Shown here piece after piece: positions 22,938 to 33,334 of a DNA stretch of 64,000 bases; the stretch's first letter is position 1; each line of letters opens with the position of its first letter. The position numbers and the translations under genes were made by a program. The notes beneath the pieces are model-generated. The model had not been told where the DNA came from, did not search any database, and saw nothing but the letters and a program-made list of their open reading frames with translations. Source of the stretch: Sabethes cyaneus (taxonomy: Eukaryota > Arthropoda > Insecta > Diptera > Culicidae); contig NC_071354.1 in the NCBI RefSeq assembly GCF_943734655.1, positions 175,246,411 through 175,310,410 on the forward strand, read 5' to 3'.

Positions 22938-23075
22938 TATCTCTGTTATGCTTCCCTTTTATTAGCGAAAGAAAAGGTAAATAGGTTGAATTTAGAAACC
23001 TGCCGCACCCTACGTTAACTTGCCGTATTTGAACGAAAGGTGTTTTTAACTACTATTTTTAACTATTTTTAACGG

Positions 23076-23690
23076 ACTATTTTTAACGGAGCACAAACGG
23101 AAATCAGATAGTAGCGGAGGCGTATGAATCATGAGCTACAGGCACTGGAATATGATGCCAACAACAATCAAGCGTTTGACTTCGGAAGCAAATTTCAAGA
23201 GGGGCTGCCTCGAATTTTGGTACTGTAAAATGTAAAATTGATAATAATTAGATAGTTAAATGAGTGATAGTTAAATATTAAGTGAATTGTGTATATAACT
23301 CTTATAACTTATGGAGGTAGTATTTTAAAAGGATTACCTTACACTACCAGATAATAAAAGTAAACTAACCTAAACTAAACTACAGGCACTTTTTGGAGAC
23401 ATTCCCATCGTACACCTGGCGAAAGTTGGGAGACTACGGTGGGCCGGCCACGTCGCAAGAATGCCGGACGACTGTGCAGTGAATTCCGTTCACTTCAAGA
23501 ACCTCGTCGGCACCAGGAATAGAGGGGCCCAACATGCTAGATGACTGGATCCGGTTGAAGCCGACTTGCGTGTGTCGAAACGCGCAACGACTTGTCGACG
23601 AGTAGCCCAGGACCGAGCAATGTTGCGAATCGAGCGAGAAGTCAACTATGCCTACTCACAGAAACATAGCATTCAACGCTTACACCGCAC
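23076..23690 (+). pseudogene. RTE-like C-terminal fragment, interrupted
   Basis: The plus strand encodes degraded GVQTE-like and RRRMNHELQAL pieces (to about 23146). After an insertion it continues QALFGDIPIVHLAKVGRLRW, AGHVARMPDDC and GTRNRGAQHAR, then CRRVAQDRAM. This order matches the RTE-like tail at 60976-61665. A stop replaces the Trp expected after QHAR. The piece is the end of the polyprotein only, so it is non-functional. Confidence 0.8.
23147..23379 (+). mobile_element. 233-bp insertion with 11-bp target duplication
   Basis: CTACAGGCACT at 23136-23146 is repeated at 23380-23390, and the RTE coding sequence resumes exactly there. The insert ends with GTAAACTAACCTAAACTAAA, a TAAAC-type 3' tail. 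Its first 75 bases form an open frame in phase (FDFGSKFQEGLPRILVL then stop). It may be the 5'-truncated 3' end of another non-LTR retrotransposon. The family is not recognised. Confidence 0.7.
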
Positions 23691-23951
23691 ACGCAGGCGT
23701 AAAAGAAACCGCCGGCGATGCTGTGTGCAGACATTCTGCTACCCACACACTCGCGCACGCACATCGTCTTCCTGCATAGCTGACTCGCGTGCCAAAAAAC
23801 CCCTGAGGTATCAGCTACACGTGAGGCTGGTGGCGCATTGGGATACAAATTTTGCATTACTTTTTCTTTTCTTTTTCATCTTAGCCCTCGATTCTATTCA
23901 CAGTCGGTGGTGCGAGCCATCGCGAGTAATCGGTATCAGCAGATCGGGCTG

Positions 23952-24084
23952 CAGCCCGCCCAGTTAGTTCCGGGGTACGATGCTGGTCTATCAAGCCAGT
24001 CATCGAAGGTTCGAATCTCGACTGAGCGGTGCCGCTATTGAGTTAATAGGGTCATTACACTATACCCGTAGGCTTTGCTTTTTT
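23952..24084 (+). mobile_element. tRNA-derived SINE (family S1), short full copy
   Basis: A tRNA-like head carries an A-box-like GGGGTACGATGCTGG, an anticodon-arm-like CTGGTCTATCAAGCCAG and a B-box GGTTCGAATCTC, the standard internal RNA polymerase III promoter layout. It ends in GGCTTTGCTTTTTT. The 11-bp duplication AGATCGGGCTG at 23941-23951 and 24085-24095 defines its limits. Compared with the 25258-25471 copy it lacks an internal ~80 bp. It needs LINE machinery in trans. Confidence 0.9.
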
Positions 24085-24095
24085 AGATCGGGCTG

Positions 24096-24843
24096 TAACG
24101 ACGAACGGCGAGGGACGACTGTAGCTGTTAGCTAAACACATGAAATAAGAGTGGGAGTCCGAAACCAATGCTCAAGGCGACGTGTTCGTTAAAATGAGTA
24201 CACGTGTGGAAGAAAATTAGACCACAGGAGTGTGGGCTTCGTAACACTGGGACCGAGTACAATGGAGAGGAATCTTAACATTTCAAAAATTATTTCAATT
24301 TTATTATATTTTGAACCAGCCTAAAAGTCTTTTTGTTAATTTTGTGTTACAAAATTGAATTAGTGACTTATAATTTACAGAAGTTTTTTATGGTTTGTGA
24401 ACCACCCTAATGCATCATGATACAAGTTTTGTATCCTTTCAAGGTCAAATCAAAATTTGCCATTCAAATAAACAACAATAAAACAAGTTAAAAGCCAAAC
24501 TATTTTTTTAAATTTTGTGAACCATCCTAATGTGCGATATTTTTTTCGATTTTTGATCAATAAATTTGAGATCAGTAACCCAAATTGGTTAAAGATGTTG
24601 TTTTCAGCCGACTTGAAGTAACTTTTGACTAATGTCCTTGCTCTCATACAAAGCGTCATGCTACGCCGCTCTGGTGAAATTGGGCTTTGCCGCCACGGAT
24701 CCGGCACACCTTCTCGCCTTTGCGACGTATTTCCTGCAGTACCACGATGCCAAACTTTCAGAGTTCTCGGACATTTGTATACAGAGCTCCTGACCGTTTT
24801 ACCCATATCCTGACAATGTAATGATCCACTGGATTGCATCGTA
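24096..24843. other. No recognised gene
   Basis: A 129-codon minus frame (24450-24839) has a less AT-rich, coding-like first half (about 24620-24839 on the plus strand) and then a low-complexity tail. I recognise no domain in any frame. A degraded DNA-transposon coding remnant is possible because a MITE of Tc1/mariner type inserts at its edge. Confidence 0.35.
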
Positions 24844-25032
24844 CACTCAAGTACTTTTTTACACGATTTGTTTTTTCGATTATGAAGAACGGGGCAACTT
24901 AGGGACCATTCATTTATTTCTCAAAACATTTGGGAGGGGCCTGACATTCATCACGTAGTTTGTAAATGGTCCCTAAGTTACATCGTTCTTGAGTAATCGA
25001 AAAAACAAACCGTGTAAAAAAAGACTTGAGTG
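24844..25032. mobile_element. CACTCAAGT MITE, 189 bp, long inverted repeats
   Basis: The left arm starts CACTCAAGTACTTTTTTACA. The right arm reverse-complements to CACTCAAGTCTTTTTTTACA. The arms stay alignable for ~72 bp through TTTGTTTTTTCGATTA, AACTTAGGGACCAT. TA flanks both ends (24842-24843 and 25033-25034). The terminal CACTCAAGT is shared with 22659-22937, so they probably used the same or related transposase. Confidence 0.9.
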
Positions 25033-25257
25033 TACAGGCATTCGCTCCCCGATGGAGACTATGTGATCCAACGACAGGAGGGAAGAATTTCTCCTTCCCA
25101 ATCTGAACATTCACATCTTCGATGATGATTTTCACGTCGTGGTTTAGGCTATCTCTATAGGTCCGGTGTCATCTTTAACGTCATCCGAATTCTGAGTAGG
25201 GAATATTTTGTTGTTGTTAACCAACCAATATTACTGTGAAGTAACAGTGAGCATATA

Positions 25258-25471
25258 CCAAAGCAAAGCCTAGGTGCTACATTCCGTTATCGAGACTTGA
25301 CCTTCTGTTCTTTTTATACGACAGACTTCGCAGCCAGCTGTTAGAGTACAGGACAATTGCACGGCCAGTTTGCTGCGATCCTATTGACTCTAACAGCCTC
25401 TCCCAGGCGAGATTCGAACATGCGACAACTGGCTTATGAGGCCATCATCATACCTCGAGACCAACTGGGAG
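25258..25471 (-). mobile_element. tRNA-derived SINE (family S1), full length
   Basis: On the minus strand the head reads GGTCTCGAGGTATGATGATG, an anticodon-arm-like GGCCTCATAAGCC and GTTCGAATCTCGCC (B box). The body follows: GACTCTAACAG-type blocks and CTGTACTCTAACAGCTGGCT. The tail is TAGCACCTAGGCTTTGCTTT. The 14-bp duplication ACAGTGAGCATATA at 25244-25257 and 25472-25485 is perfect, so this is the best-preserved copy and a recent insertion. Confidence 0.95.
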
Positions 25472-25485
25472 ACAGTGAGCATATA

Positions 25486-28265
25486 GATGAAGAGTTTTCC
25501 GAATAACACGATGACTCTGTTGAGAAATATCCGGCTTCTCGAAATCCTTTTCTACATCAAATCTTGGAACATTGTTTGCCATCACACCACGGAGATGCCA
25601 ACGCTAGCGAATTAACGGAAAATTATCCGGCTCTTCTGTCCCATCAACTTCTGGAGCGTCGTTTGCCAGGACTGAACCAGGCAGGAAAGTTGCTCTACTA
25701 AATACTGTTCTCCCAGTAACCGCCGAATTACCAGAATAAAGCAAAATAATCTCCGCAATGGTCCTAATCTTCCTACAAAAAAAACCGCGAAGAAAAATAT
25801 GCTTTATGAGAAAATTCATAAACTTCGAACACACCTTACTCCCATATTTCTTTTTTTGTTTGACAGTTTGACAGTTTTCATTGGATTCCACCAGTTTCCA
25901 TCGTCGCTACGTTGGCATGGTATTTTATATCATCTAATACAAATTCTAAGACAAAGTTATACCTGGTGCAAAAAGGTTATTCATTATGCTAGTTACCGAA
26001 ACACAAGACTATCCTCCGAAGGGAAAATGTTAACATCAAGGCTTTGAAATTACTATCTCCACAAACTAACAACTCGCAATGAAAATCACATTTGCGGTTC
26101 CATGTTGACCATCAACATGGTTCCGAGAAAGACCATCAATTGTTAAACACCCTTCGGAAAACCGTCCCATCGAGAATCGGAGCTATTAAGGGAATCCTTC
26201 TCGTTGATGGCATAAAATTTAGAGTATTCTAGCGATACGCTTTAGACTCACTGGGTAATAAAGTCACGTCGTTTCACATTGCTTAAAATCACGTTTGCCA
26301 AACGTGCGGTGACCCGTGACCATATATTGTCTGGTTCCGAATTTCAAGAGGCTGTTTTCTATTTACATTTCCATACAGTAGCAGCAGGCAGACTGTTTTA
26401 CTCGTCCTATGACATTCGAGACAGAGAGAAAGGAAAAAGGCCACTGTGGATCATCGAACTCTATAACTGTGTATATGTAGAGTTCCATCGTTGCTACTGG
26501 TGTATAAAGAGCCATTAATATACAAGCAGATGTGATGTTTTATTCACAGTTGTTTTATTAGCATTATGGCTTTCTTGTGTCTATAGGACGTTTTGGCTGG
26601 CGAGACAATTTATGTCTCCGTTGGGCCATATATTAAGAAAGGGGTTGTTTGTACGTAATTAGCCGTTCCGTAGTGAACAGAGTGTGTCAACAGTTGCAAC
26701 TATTTGAGGTTTTCAGTTTCAGAGTCCCTGCAAACGCTTTATATAGGGTAATAAGATTTTTAGTACATAATGTTAGTCAACATTCCTTTTTCCTATAAAA
26801 ACTTTGAAATTCATAAATTATGCTGGATTTAATACAAAAATAGTCAAGCGTAATTTAACACACTCTCTTCGAATATCCTATCAATATTTAATCGAGATCT
26901 ATTGGCTTGACTTGCATAAATTTCCAAAGTTAAGATGATTCATCGAATTTATTCTTTTGCTTCGCCTTCCGCTGCTCACAGCAATGGGGGCATACCCATG
27001 AGCGGTACAAATTTGCCCATAATTCAAGACAAGAAGAAAAGCCTTTGCCTCCAATTCGATCCAGCTTAACGACCTGTCGAAAGCAGTCCTACTCGAGAGC
27101 GAGAGCTTTTTCCGTCCGTACGTTCCTCTCGAGCCTGTAGTTTCCGCAACGTTTCGGTATGGTCCGTTGAACGGTTGAACCATTGAGTCAATCTCCACCT
27201 AGCCTGGTGTTAATGCAGGCTCCTGTAATTGCGGGATTTTATCGATTCAGCACAGATCGAAAATAATCGACTACCCATTATGGTTAAGTACGTTTTTATG
27301 TTAGTATAATGGAATAAAATAGACTGAATAGTGAACCGAGCTTTAAAACAATTTAAAGTTCAACGCTCTGCAATAAGCATGCTAAATTTAAAGATTCCGG
27401 GTAGAGCCAATTTCATATCGACCATCATCACATAGTTAGTACTTTTTGCTTTCGTCTCTTAAGATTTACTTCAAAGCCATTGACAATAAAAGAACAACAC
27501 GAATTTAAATTGTATTCCCAATTTTCAATTCCTTTTTAAAATGTTACATAAAAGCATATGTGTCAAAGGCTGGCTTGCTTTGTTGATCAGGTAAAAGATT
27601 GGACTTGAATAATTTATGCTGTCTGCGACTATAACAAGCACATTGGAATGTTGCGTCGTTTCAGGTTATTTTTTACACCAACGACTACTATAACAAGGAA
27701 TGTCTTTTACCCAGAAAAGAAAAATGAATTATCAAAAAAAAATTTGAGACATTTCGCACTGATTTTATTCAGTGCGTAGCAATATTATACAATACAACTC
27801 ATCCATTACATGAGTCTGCTTCGCTAGGTATATGACTGTTAAGTATAGTGGGTGTTAAGCATATAATGTCATGTGGCATATTAAGTCATTGAAAACAAAC
27901 ACGTTAGATATTAAAAAGGTTGATAAACGGGTGAATAAAGCGGACCGTCGCAACGCCAGTAGGCATAAAATAGACAGTGTATCACAGCAACTCATATCCC
28001 TACCTTCTCGTGGTACCAACCGGTGCAACTTTGGTGGAGATCGGGTAACCAACCCCAATGGAAATCTAGGTCATGTGCTGACAGGGAAAGACTTACTGTT
28101 TACTCATTGTGTCAAAAATATTTAAAACTGGAAATTTAAATACATCGTAGGATGTTGTATACAGGGAAAGAGAGCTCTTTTGAGCTTTGTTGGTCTTCCG
28201 GTCAGACAGAGGTTTGATCTTGCAAGCCGCCAACTAATAAGCTATGAACCAGAAACAAAGAAATA
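25486..28265. other. No recognised gene
   Basis: About 2.8 kb without a supported gene. A 99-codon minus frame (26899-27198) has balanced composition but no motif I know. A small palindrome CCATGTTGA/TCAACATGG lies near 26100-26120. No transposon ends were recognised. Confidence 0.4.
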
Positions 28266-28269
28266 CGGA

Positions 28270-29535
28270 CTGGGGCATTCGGAATAGACTCATGGAAGGA
28301 AAAAGGACTATGGATTTGAAACCCAAACGTGGAACTGCCGATCACTCATCTTCCAAAGGAGCTCTCGAGTGGTCTCCGACGTATTGAAGAGCCACAAGTA
28401 GCGCTACAGAAAGTGTGCTGGAAAGACTCAACGGTATGTACATTTCGAGGTCACATCTACTAGAGCTGCCGCAACACACGAACTGGGTATAGCTTTCATA
28501 GTGATGGGTGAGATGCGGAAACGGGTCGTGGTCAATCAATCCTCGAATCTGCAGGTTGAGAAATAATGGCCAGTTCTTCAATATAACCATCATCAACGTG
28601 CACAGCTCTTACCTCAGAGGTACCCATGACGACAAGAACGAATTCTACGACGTTCATTGACGTTAGACTGGGACCACTTTCAGTGATGGTTTAGATGCGG
28701 CCAAAACTCTCCATTGTGAACAACGTCGCAATGGCGTCGGTACCCGCGCCATCCTCAGTTAAAGCGCGACTGAAGCAGCAGTAACCGTACGCTCATTCCA
28801 AACTGCGCTGCTGTTAGAAGACGAGTTGTATGAAGCTTCTCTTGACGACTGTTGGAACACAAACGCAAAAATCCAAAAAAATTTGCAGAAGCTAAACGGA
28901 TCCCGCAAAGGCTTTGTGCCACGAGTCGACGGGTGTGACGGGATAAGAGTGGCTGTATTTTGACGGACGATCGTGAGGTGACCGAATGGTCCATCATGCA
29001 GCTGAAGAGCAATAAATCGGCTGAAAAAGATGGCATCGGAGCGGAGCTCATGGGACCAGAAAAACTGGCCACTTGCCTACATCGGCTGATTGTTAGAATT
29101 TGGGATACAAAACAGCTACCGGAGGATTGGAAAGATGGGGTTATCTACTCGAGCTACAAAAAGGGCGACAAGTTGGACTGTAGGAACTATCGTGCGATTG
29201 TTCTCAATGCCGTCTACAAAGTGCTGCTCCCAATCATTTTCCGCCGACTATCACCAATTGCGAACAGATTTGTAGGAATTTATCAAACCGGCTTCGTTGA
29301 AGGACGGTCAACAACAGATTCAATATTTACACTGCGGCAGATCCTCCAAAAAGGCCGTGAATACAGAATTCTCATGCATCATTTTTTCATTGATTTCAAA
29401 GCTGCATGCGATACCGTTAACCGAAATACGGAAAATAATGGACAAAAACAGCTTCACCAAGAAGTCGACCAAGCTAATTCAATCTACGATGGATGGAAGG
29501 CACAAATCTTCCACATTCTTATTAAGCATTGATTA
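28270..29535 (+). pseudogene. RTE-like non-LTR retrotransposon, endonuclease and partial RT
   Basis: The 5' part (28310-28640) shows remnants of the APE endonuclease: GTWNCRS-like, VSDVLKSH-like and FNITIINVHSSY-like strings with several stops. A continuous 190-codon frame (28960-29532) then covers the RT N-terminal half. It contains EWSIMQLKSNKSAEKDGIGA, CLHRLIVRIWDT, DCRNYRAIVLNAVYKV, RRLSPIANRFVGIYQ, EGRSTTDSIFTLRQIL and HHFFIDFKAACDTVNR, where D145 is the first catalytic aspartate. The frame ends before the YADD/FADD box, so the enzyme lacks its active site. The neighbour at 29577 is a MITE. Confidence 0.88.
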
Positions 29536-29576
29536 ACCAATCACTTTAGCAATAATTCCCTGACGTTAGTTTTAAG

Positions 29577-29705
29577 TACTACATACTTAAAAAATAGCAC
29601 CGAGCACGTCGATATACACCATTCACATTTTTACCGAACGGTCGGCAGTTGAGATTTCGGCAAAATTTTGCCGAGCTCGGTGCTTTTATTTAATTGTGTA
29701 GTGTA
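29577..29705. mobile_element. MITE with AGCACCGAGC inverted repeats
   Basis: The left arm reads CTACATACTTAAAAAATAGC then ACCGAGC. The right arm reverse-complements to CTACACAATTAAATAAAAGC then ACCGAGC. Arms are about 28 bp and flanking TA pairs fit (29577-29578 and 29704-29705). The interior contains GCCGAGCTCGG near the right arm. It is non-coding. Confidence 0.75.
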
Positions 29706-29883
29706 AAGTTTTCCCAAATTTAAGTTTAGTATTATTTTCATTGAAATTTGGTATCCCAGCTCGGTACACAGTTTATCACTTTCTGCCTTCACAAGTTGTT
29801 TACCAAAGCTGCTGACTCCTTCGATGACTAATCGATTACCGTCATCTTACGGTATATAACTTGGACAGGTGGTATAGCGAGCA

Positions 29884-30120
29884 ATATGATTGACGGATGG
29901 TTTGGAAAGGCCAGTATGGCCAACACGTCAGCGTGCAAACAAGATAGGTCCAAGGGTGCTGCCTTGTGAAACTCCGGAGCAGTAGTACCAACTTTGACTT
30001 GTAAGGGTCGGAGCTTTCAAGATAGAAATCCAACCATGCACGAAGCTGCCAAGAGAAACCCAATTGTCGGAGCTTTTTAATGACAACGTTATGAGAAATG
30101 CAATTGAACTAGGACAATGA
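29884..30120 (-). pseudogene. Non-LTR reverse transcriptase fragment
   Basis: The minus strand encodes VVIKKLRQLGFSWQLRAWLD and FYLESS, the block between the first catalytic Asp and the SGVPQGS loop in Jockey/CR1/I-type RTs. The sequence then continues, after frameshifts, through a TTAPEF and AAPLDLSCLHADVLAIL stretch that stands where the GVPQGS...LGPILF...DDVLAIL block belongs. It is heavily broken and about 240 bp long. It differs from the RTE-like relics and from the 56-58 kb element. Confidence 0.7.
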
Positions 30121-31023
30121 AATTATGCCTGTTGTTACGCAGTGGAGGCCAACGGAAAAAATGTGTTCGAGTCGAGACACATCCCGTTAACATCTGCTGC
30201 AACCAGCGGATCTTCTAGCTTGATAAAAAATAACGTTCTACGAACCTAGTAAATGCTGCTTTAATGACCCTTCCCTTACTTAATTTTCCATTGTTTCCAC
30301 TTTAGGTATTGTCCCAATACTCTAAAGATTCTATAAAACACCTTTGATGCATTACGTTCTTCTACTATTGGAAAGACTACGTTTATAACAACACTACTTT
30401 GTATTTTTCAAACCAACGATACATATTTGTTTTTTTTTTCAGGAAAAGTCTCATAGCATAATGCAACAAATAGGAGCAGAACATGAATGAATTTATTAAG
30501 AAGTAATGAAGCAAGCTCAGGACAGTTTTTGTTCGTTTATGAGCAGTGATTAATTTTTACTTTACAATCACGCTGATCCTCATTAAGAGAGAAGAGAACA
30601 AAGTTAAAGCTTCCCGGGCAACCAATAAGCATTAACATAAGCAGTAAATCACCTCTTTTTGTTTACTTGTAGATGACTTTATAAGCGGTCATGACGTAAA
30701 CTCTTTTTTGAAAAGGGAGGAAGTGTGTGATGCGAAGAATTAATAATGAGGTCAACTGGAAAATTTCGATATAGACCAAAAATATTATAATAAATATTGT
30801 ACAACGGCAGGTGGAGCTCGCATCCACACTCTTTCGGTTGGTACCCGAATGTTTTACTAACTAAACTACTGCCGCCCGTTATGGTGCGAATATAGAATGA
30901 TAGAATTGGAGAACAAAACAAAACTAGGTATAAGACTACCGAAAAAAAACTGGAGGCAGCAGTTTTGTAAGTAAAACATTCAGGTACCAACGTTTGTTTC
31001 CTTTGAGCCTCTTCCCTTCATGT
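30121..31023. other. No recognised gene
   Basis: An unassigned 0.9-kb interval. The 103-codon minus frame (30679-30990) has no recognised motif. Confidence 0.4.
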
Positions 31024-31394
31024 ATTTGGTCTTCGATGCATATATTTTTAGTCCAATCCTCCTAGACTCCGCTTTCAGTTTGGCGTAGATTGCCTCCATC
31101 GGCACAAATTTTCAGGCTATGATATTAAATAGACTAATCTCAAGTTTTTAGTCTTGACCTTGAAATGCGGTCATACATATATATTAATATTTTTTGAAAC
31201 GATGGTTCTACAATTGATGAAGGGAGGGTAGAGAAAGAAATGAAAAATTTTGGTGAAGGTGGGGAAGAGCGGAAAGGAAGGGGGGGGGGGGGAATTGGTA
31301 GCTATGCTTGACAAGTAGTCATTTTGACTCCTACCTTTTGTCCAATACTGGAAGGTGCATGAGTCGAACCAAGCTGTAATCTGAGATTACAACC

Positions 31395-31456
31395 GGATTC
31401 GAACCCACAACACCCGCCAGGGCATGTGGTTCGCTGGTACTTGTACCTTTGAACCA
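31395..31456 (-). promoter_or_regulatory. tRNA-like A and B boxes, left arm of fold-back
   Basis: On the minus strand TGGTTCAAAGG (31446-31456) resembles an A box, and GGTTCGAATCC (31395-31405) is a perfect B box about 40 nt downstream, the spacing used by tRNA genes. A true tRNA cloverleaf is not evident. Transcription would run away from the central loop. Confidence 0.6.
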
Positions 31457-31725
31457 TAGAGGCGCTGGACAAAAGGAGACCGCAAAATCCACTTCTCAAG
31501 GATAGCGACGCGTTAGGTTGGGTTATCGTTAGGTGGGGTTGGGACACATATTGTGCCGCTTCCTACATCGTCGTCCTGAAAGTAAACAGTAGTTAGATTA
31601 AAAACTTCTCGGTGGTAATCTGCAATTGATGTAGGAAGCGGCACAACATGTGTCGATAACCCAACCTAACGCGTCGCTATCCTTGAGAAGTGGATTTTGC
31701 GGTCTCCTTTTGTCCAGCGCCTCTA

Positions 31726-31787
31726 TGGTTCAAAGGTACAAGTACCAGCGAACCACATGCCCTGGCGGGTGTTGTGGGTTCGAATCC
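31726..31787 (+). promoter_or_regulatory. tRNA-like A and B boxes, right arm of fold-back
   Basis: TGGTTCAAAGG (31726-31736) and GGTTCGAATCC (31777-31787) mirror the boxes in the left arm. If active, RNA polymerase III would transcribe this arm rightwards, so the two arms would give divergent RNAs of nearly the same sequence. Confidence 0.6.
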
Positions 31788-33320
31788 GGTTGTAATCTCA
31801 GATTACAGCTTGGTTCGACTCATGCACCTTCCAGTATTGGACAAAAGGTAGGAGTCAAAATGACTACTTGTCAAGCATAGCTACCAATACCCCCCCCCCC
31901 CCTTCCTTTCCGCTCTTCCCCACCTTCACCAAAAATTTTCATTTCTTTCCCTACCGTCCCTTTATCAATTGTAGAACCATCGTTTCAAAAAATATTAATA
32001 TGATATTAAAATTTTTTGCAAAGCCTAATAGTTGGCTACCCATGGTGAAAATCGTGCCTCTCGTTTTGATGCCCGCTCGCCGAATCACCTTCTCAAGAGC
32101 GATGTTGAACAGCATGCAGAATATGCCGTCACCTTGTCTCAACCCTCGCCGCGTCTCAATCGGACTCGAGAGTGTCCCTGAGATGCGCATGAAAGACATC
32201 ACTCGATTCAATGTAGCTCTGACCAGTCGCGTATTCGTATTCGTATTCGTGCATTATCTGCCATAGCTAATCTCGAACAACTGTGTCATATGCTGCTTTG
32301 AAATCAATAGAAATGTGATGCGTGGGCAAGTTGTACTCCCGACATTTCTGCAGAATTTGTCTAATGTAATGGTAAAAATCTGGTCCGTAGCTGCGCGAGC
32401 CGCCATGAATCCCGCCTGGTAATTGCCTACGAAACCCTGTGCTATCGGTGACAGCTGGCGTAAAAGGATCTGGGAAAGTATCTTGTAGGCGGCGTTTACC
32501 AGCATTATTCCACGATAGTTGCAGCAGTCGACCCGATCACCCTTTTTGAAGACGGTCCAAACCACTCCTTCAATCCATTCCTCCGATAGCTTCTACTCCT
32601 CCTAAATTTTGGAAATAGCTCGGTGCAGCGTCGTTGCCAGCGTTTTTTGTCCATGTGTATAAAACTCTGCCGATGGGCGGTCTGTTTCAGCGGCCTTATT
32701 GGACTTAACTAAAGACACTTCAGCAACTCAATTTCTCGTTTGACTGCCTGGGGATCAGGTGTTGACACATTACTATTTTCCATGGGCCATGGGTTTTAAA
32801 TTGTACTGGTTGTATTGTAAGTTGAGTTATGCCTTCCATTATGACTATCATCTTTATGCCTAACAGGCCTTTATGCCTAACGTGCCTACACCTAACGCCG
32901 TGCTTTTCTTTTTGCACATAGGTAACAAACCGTGTAAGCTGAGTCACTGAATCACGTATCATCGCATGTTTCGAGAGCGGCACGTTCTTACGGTTGACAA
33001 TAATATCCTCTTGAATGTGCACAGCGGAACAAATCTACGCAGTATATTTTACGCCTTTCGATGTTCGTCGATACGGTACGCGCGTGTATCGAAAAGCAGA
33101 CACTAACATCAAAGCATCCACGTGAGCTTTCTCTATAATCTGTCAAAACGACTGCATACATGAGTTAATTCCGGAATCGATGTTGTAACTGTGATATGAG
33201 AAAAGATGATTTATGTGCAAATTTGGGAGAAAAATATTGCTCATTTGAGAGGTGGAAAGAACTATGTCTTGGACTTACCGTGCTGCATGAAAATAATATA
33301 AAAAATCTTGCTTCTTATAG

Positions 33321-33334
33321 AGATATCTGGTGAG
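33321..33334 (+). other. Candidate 14-nt micro-exon (splice-site pair)
   Basis: The acceptor-like AAAATCTTGCTTCTTATAG ends at 33320, and a consensus donor GGTGAG then GTAAGTG begins at 33335. A 14-nt exon would be extreme, so an unused sequence match is the likelier reading. It is recorded because similar pairs recur on the same strand at 11471, 43570 and 48592. Confidence 0.15.

Larger units (their letters stand above)
31132..32000. mobile_element. Fold-back element with tRNA-like Pol III boxes in both arms
   Basis: Arms at 31181-31569 and 31628-32001 are near-identical reverse complements around a 58-bp loop. The left arm has a 15-base extra piece (TTAGGTGGGGTTGGG) near the loop. Each arm contains TTTTGTCCAGCGCCTCTATG, a B box GGTTCGAATCC, then GCACCTTCCAGTATTGGACA, a homopolymer run (C or G) and an A+T-rich end with AAAAAATATTAATAT. 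The left side extends ~49 bp further (31132-31180) with a GACCTTGAAATGCGGTC-like palindrome. A 10-bp duplication flanks the whole unit. It is not coding: the identical 76-codon frames in the two arms are a consequence of the inverted repeat. A related copy lies at 38544-39116. Confidence 0.9.
31024..32745 (-). pseudogene. RTE-like RT relic split by a fold-back element
   Basis: Reading on the minus strand from the right, a degraded AETDRPSAEF-like region is followed by GDRVDCCNYRGIMLVNAAYK, QLSPIAQGFVGNYQAGF and RAATDQIFTI. Then come PIETRRGLRQGDGIF and the GSQLLGFAKNFNII box (about 32010-32050), where FADD has become FAKN and catalytic Asp residues are lost. The fold-back interrupts at 32000. 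Coding continues at 31131-31030 with EAIYAKLKAESRRIGLKI-like sequence. TGATATTAAA at 31122-31131 and 32001-32010 is the duplication from that insertion. It is inactive. Confidence 0.85.

Noticed and set aside
22612..22965. Basic 117-codon frame rich in Lys/Arg/Asn
   Set aside because: It is a translation of the CGCGTAAA modules of a MITE.
23960..24020. True tRNA gene from the GGTTCGAATCTC box
   Set aside because: It is the head of a SINE with a 11-bp target duplication and a T-rich tail; the acceptor stem is not paired.
24450..24839. 129-codon minus frame as a gene
   Set aside because: Only half has coding-like composition and no domain is recognised; it may be a transposon remnant.
31283..31294. 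G-run and C-run as regulatory G-quadruplex pair
   Set aside because: Homopolymer runs within the fold-back arms; no separated G-tracts that would be needed for a specific claim.
31726..31800. True tRNA gene
   Set aside because: A and B boxes are present, but the arms do not form a convincing cloverleaf and the same segment is in an inverted-repeat element.
31302..31880. Two identical 76-81-codon frames on opposite strands, as a duplicated gene
   Set aside because: They are the two arms of an inverted repeat and contain tRNA-like promoter boxes; no protein motif is present.
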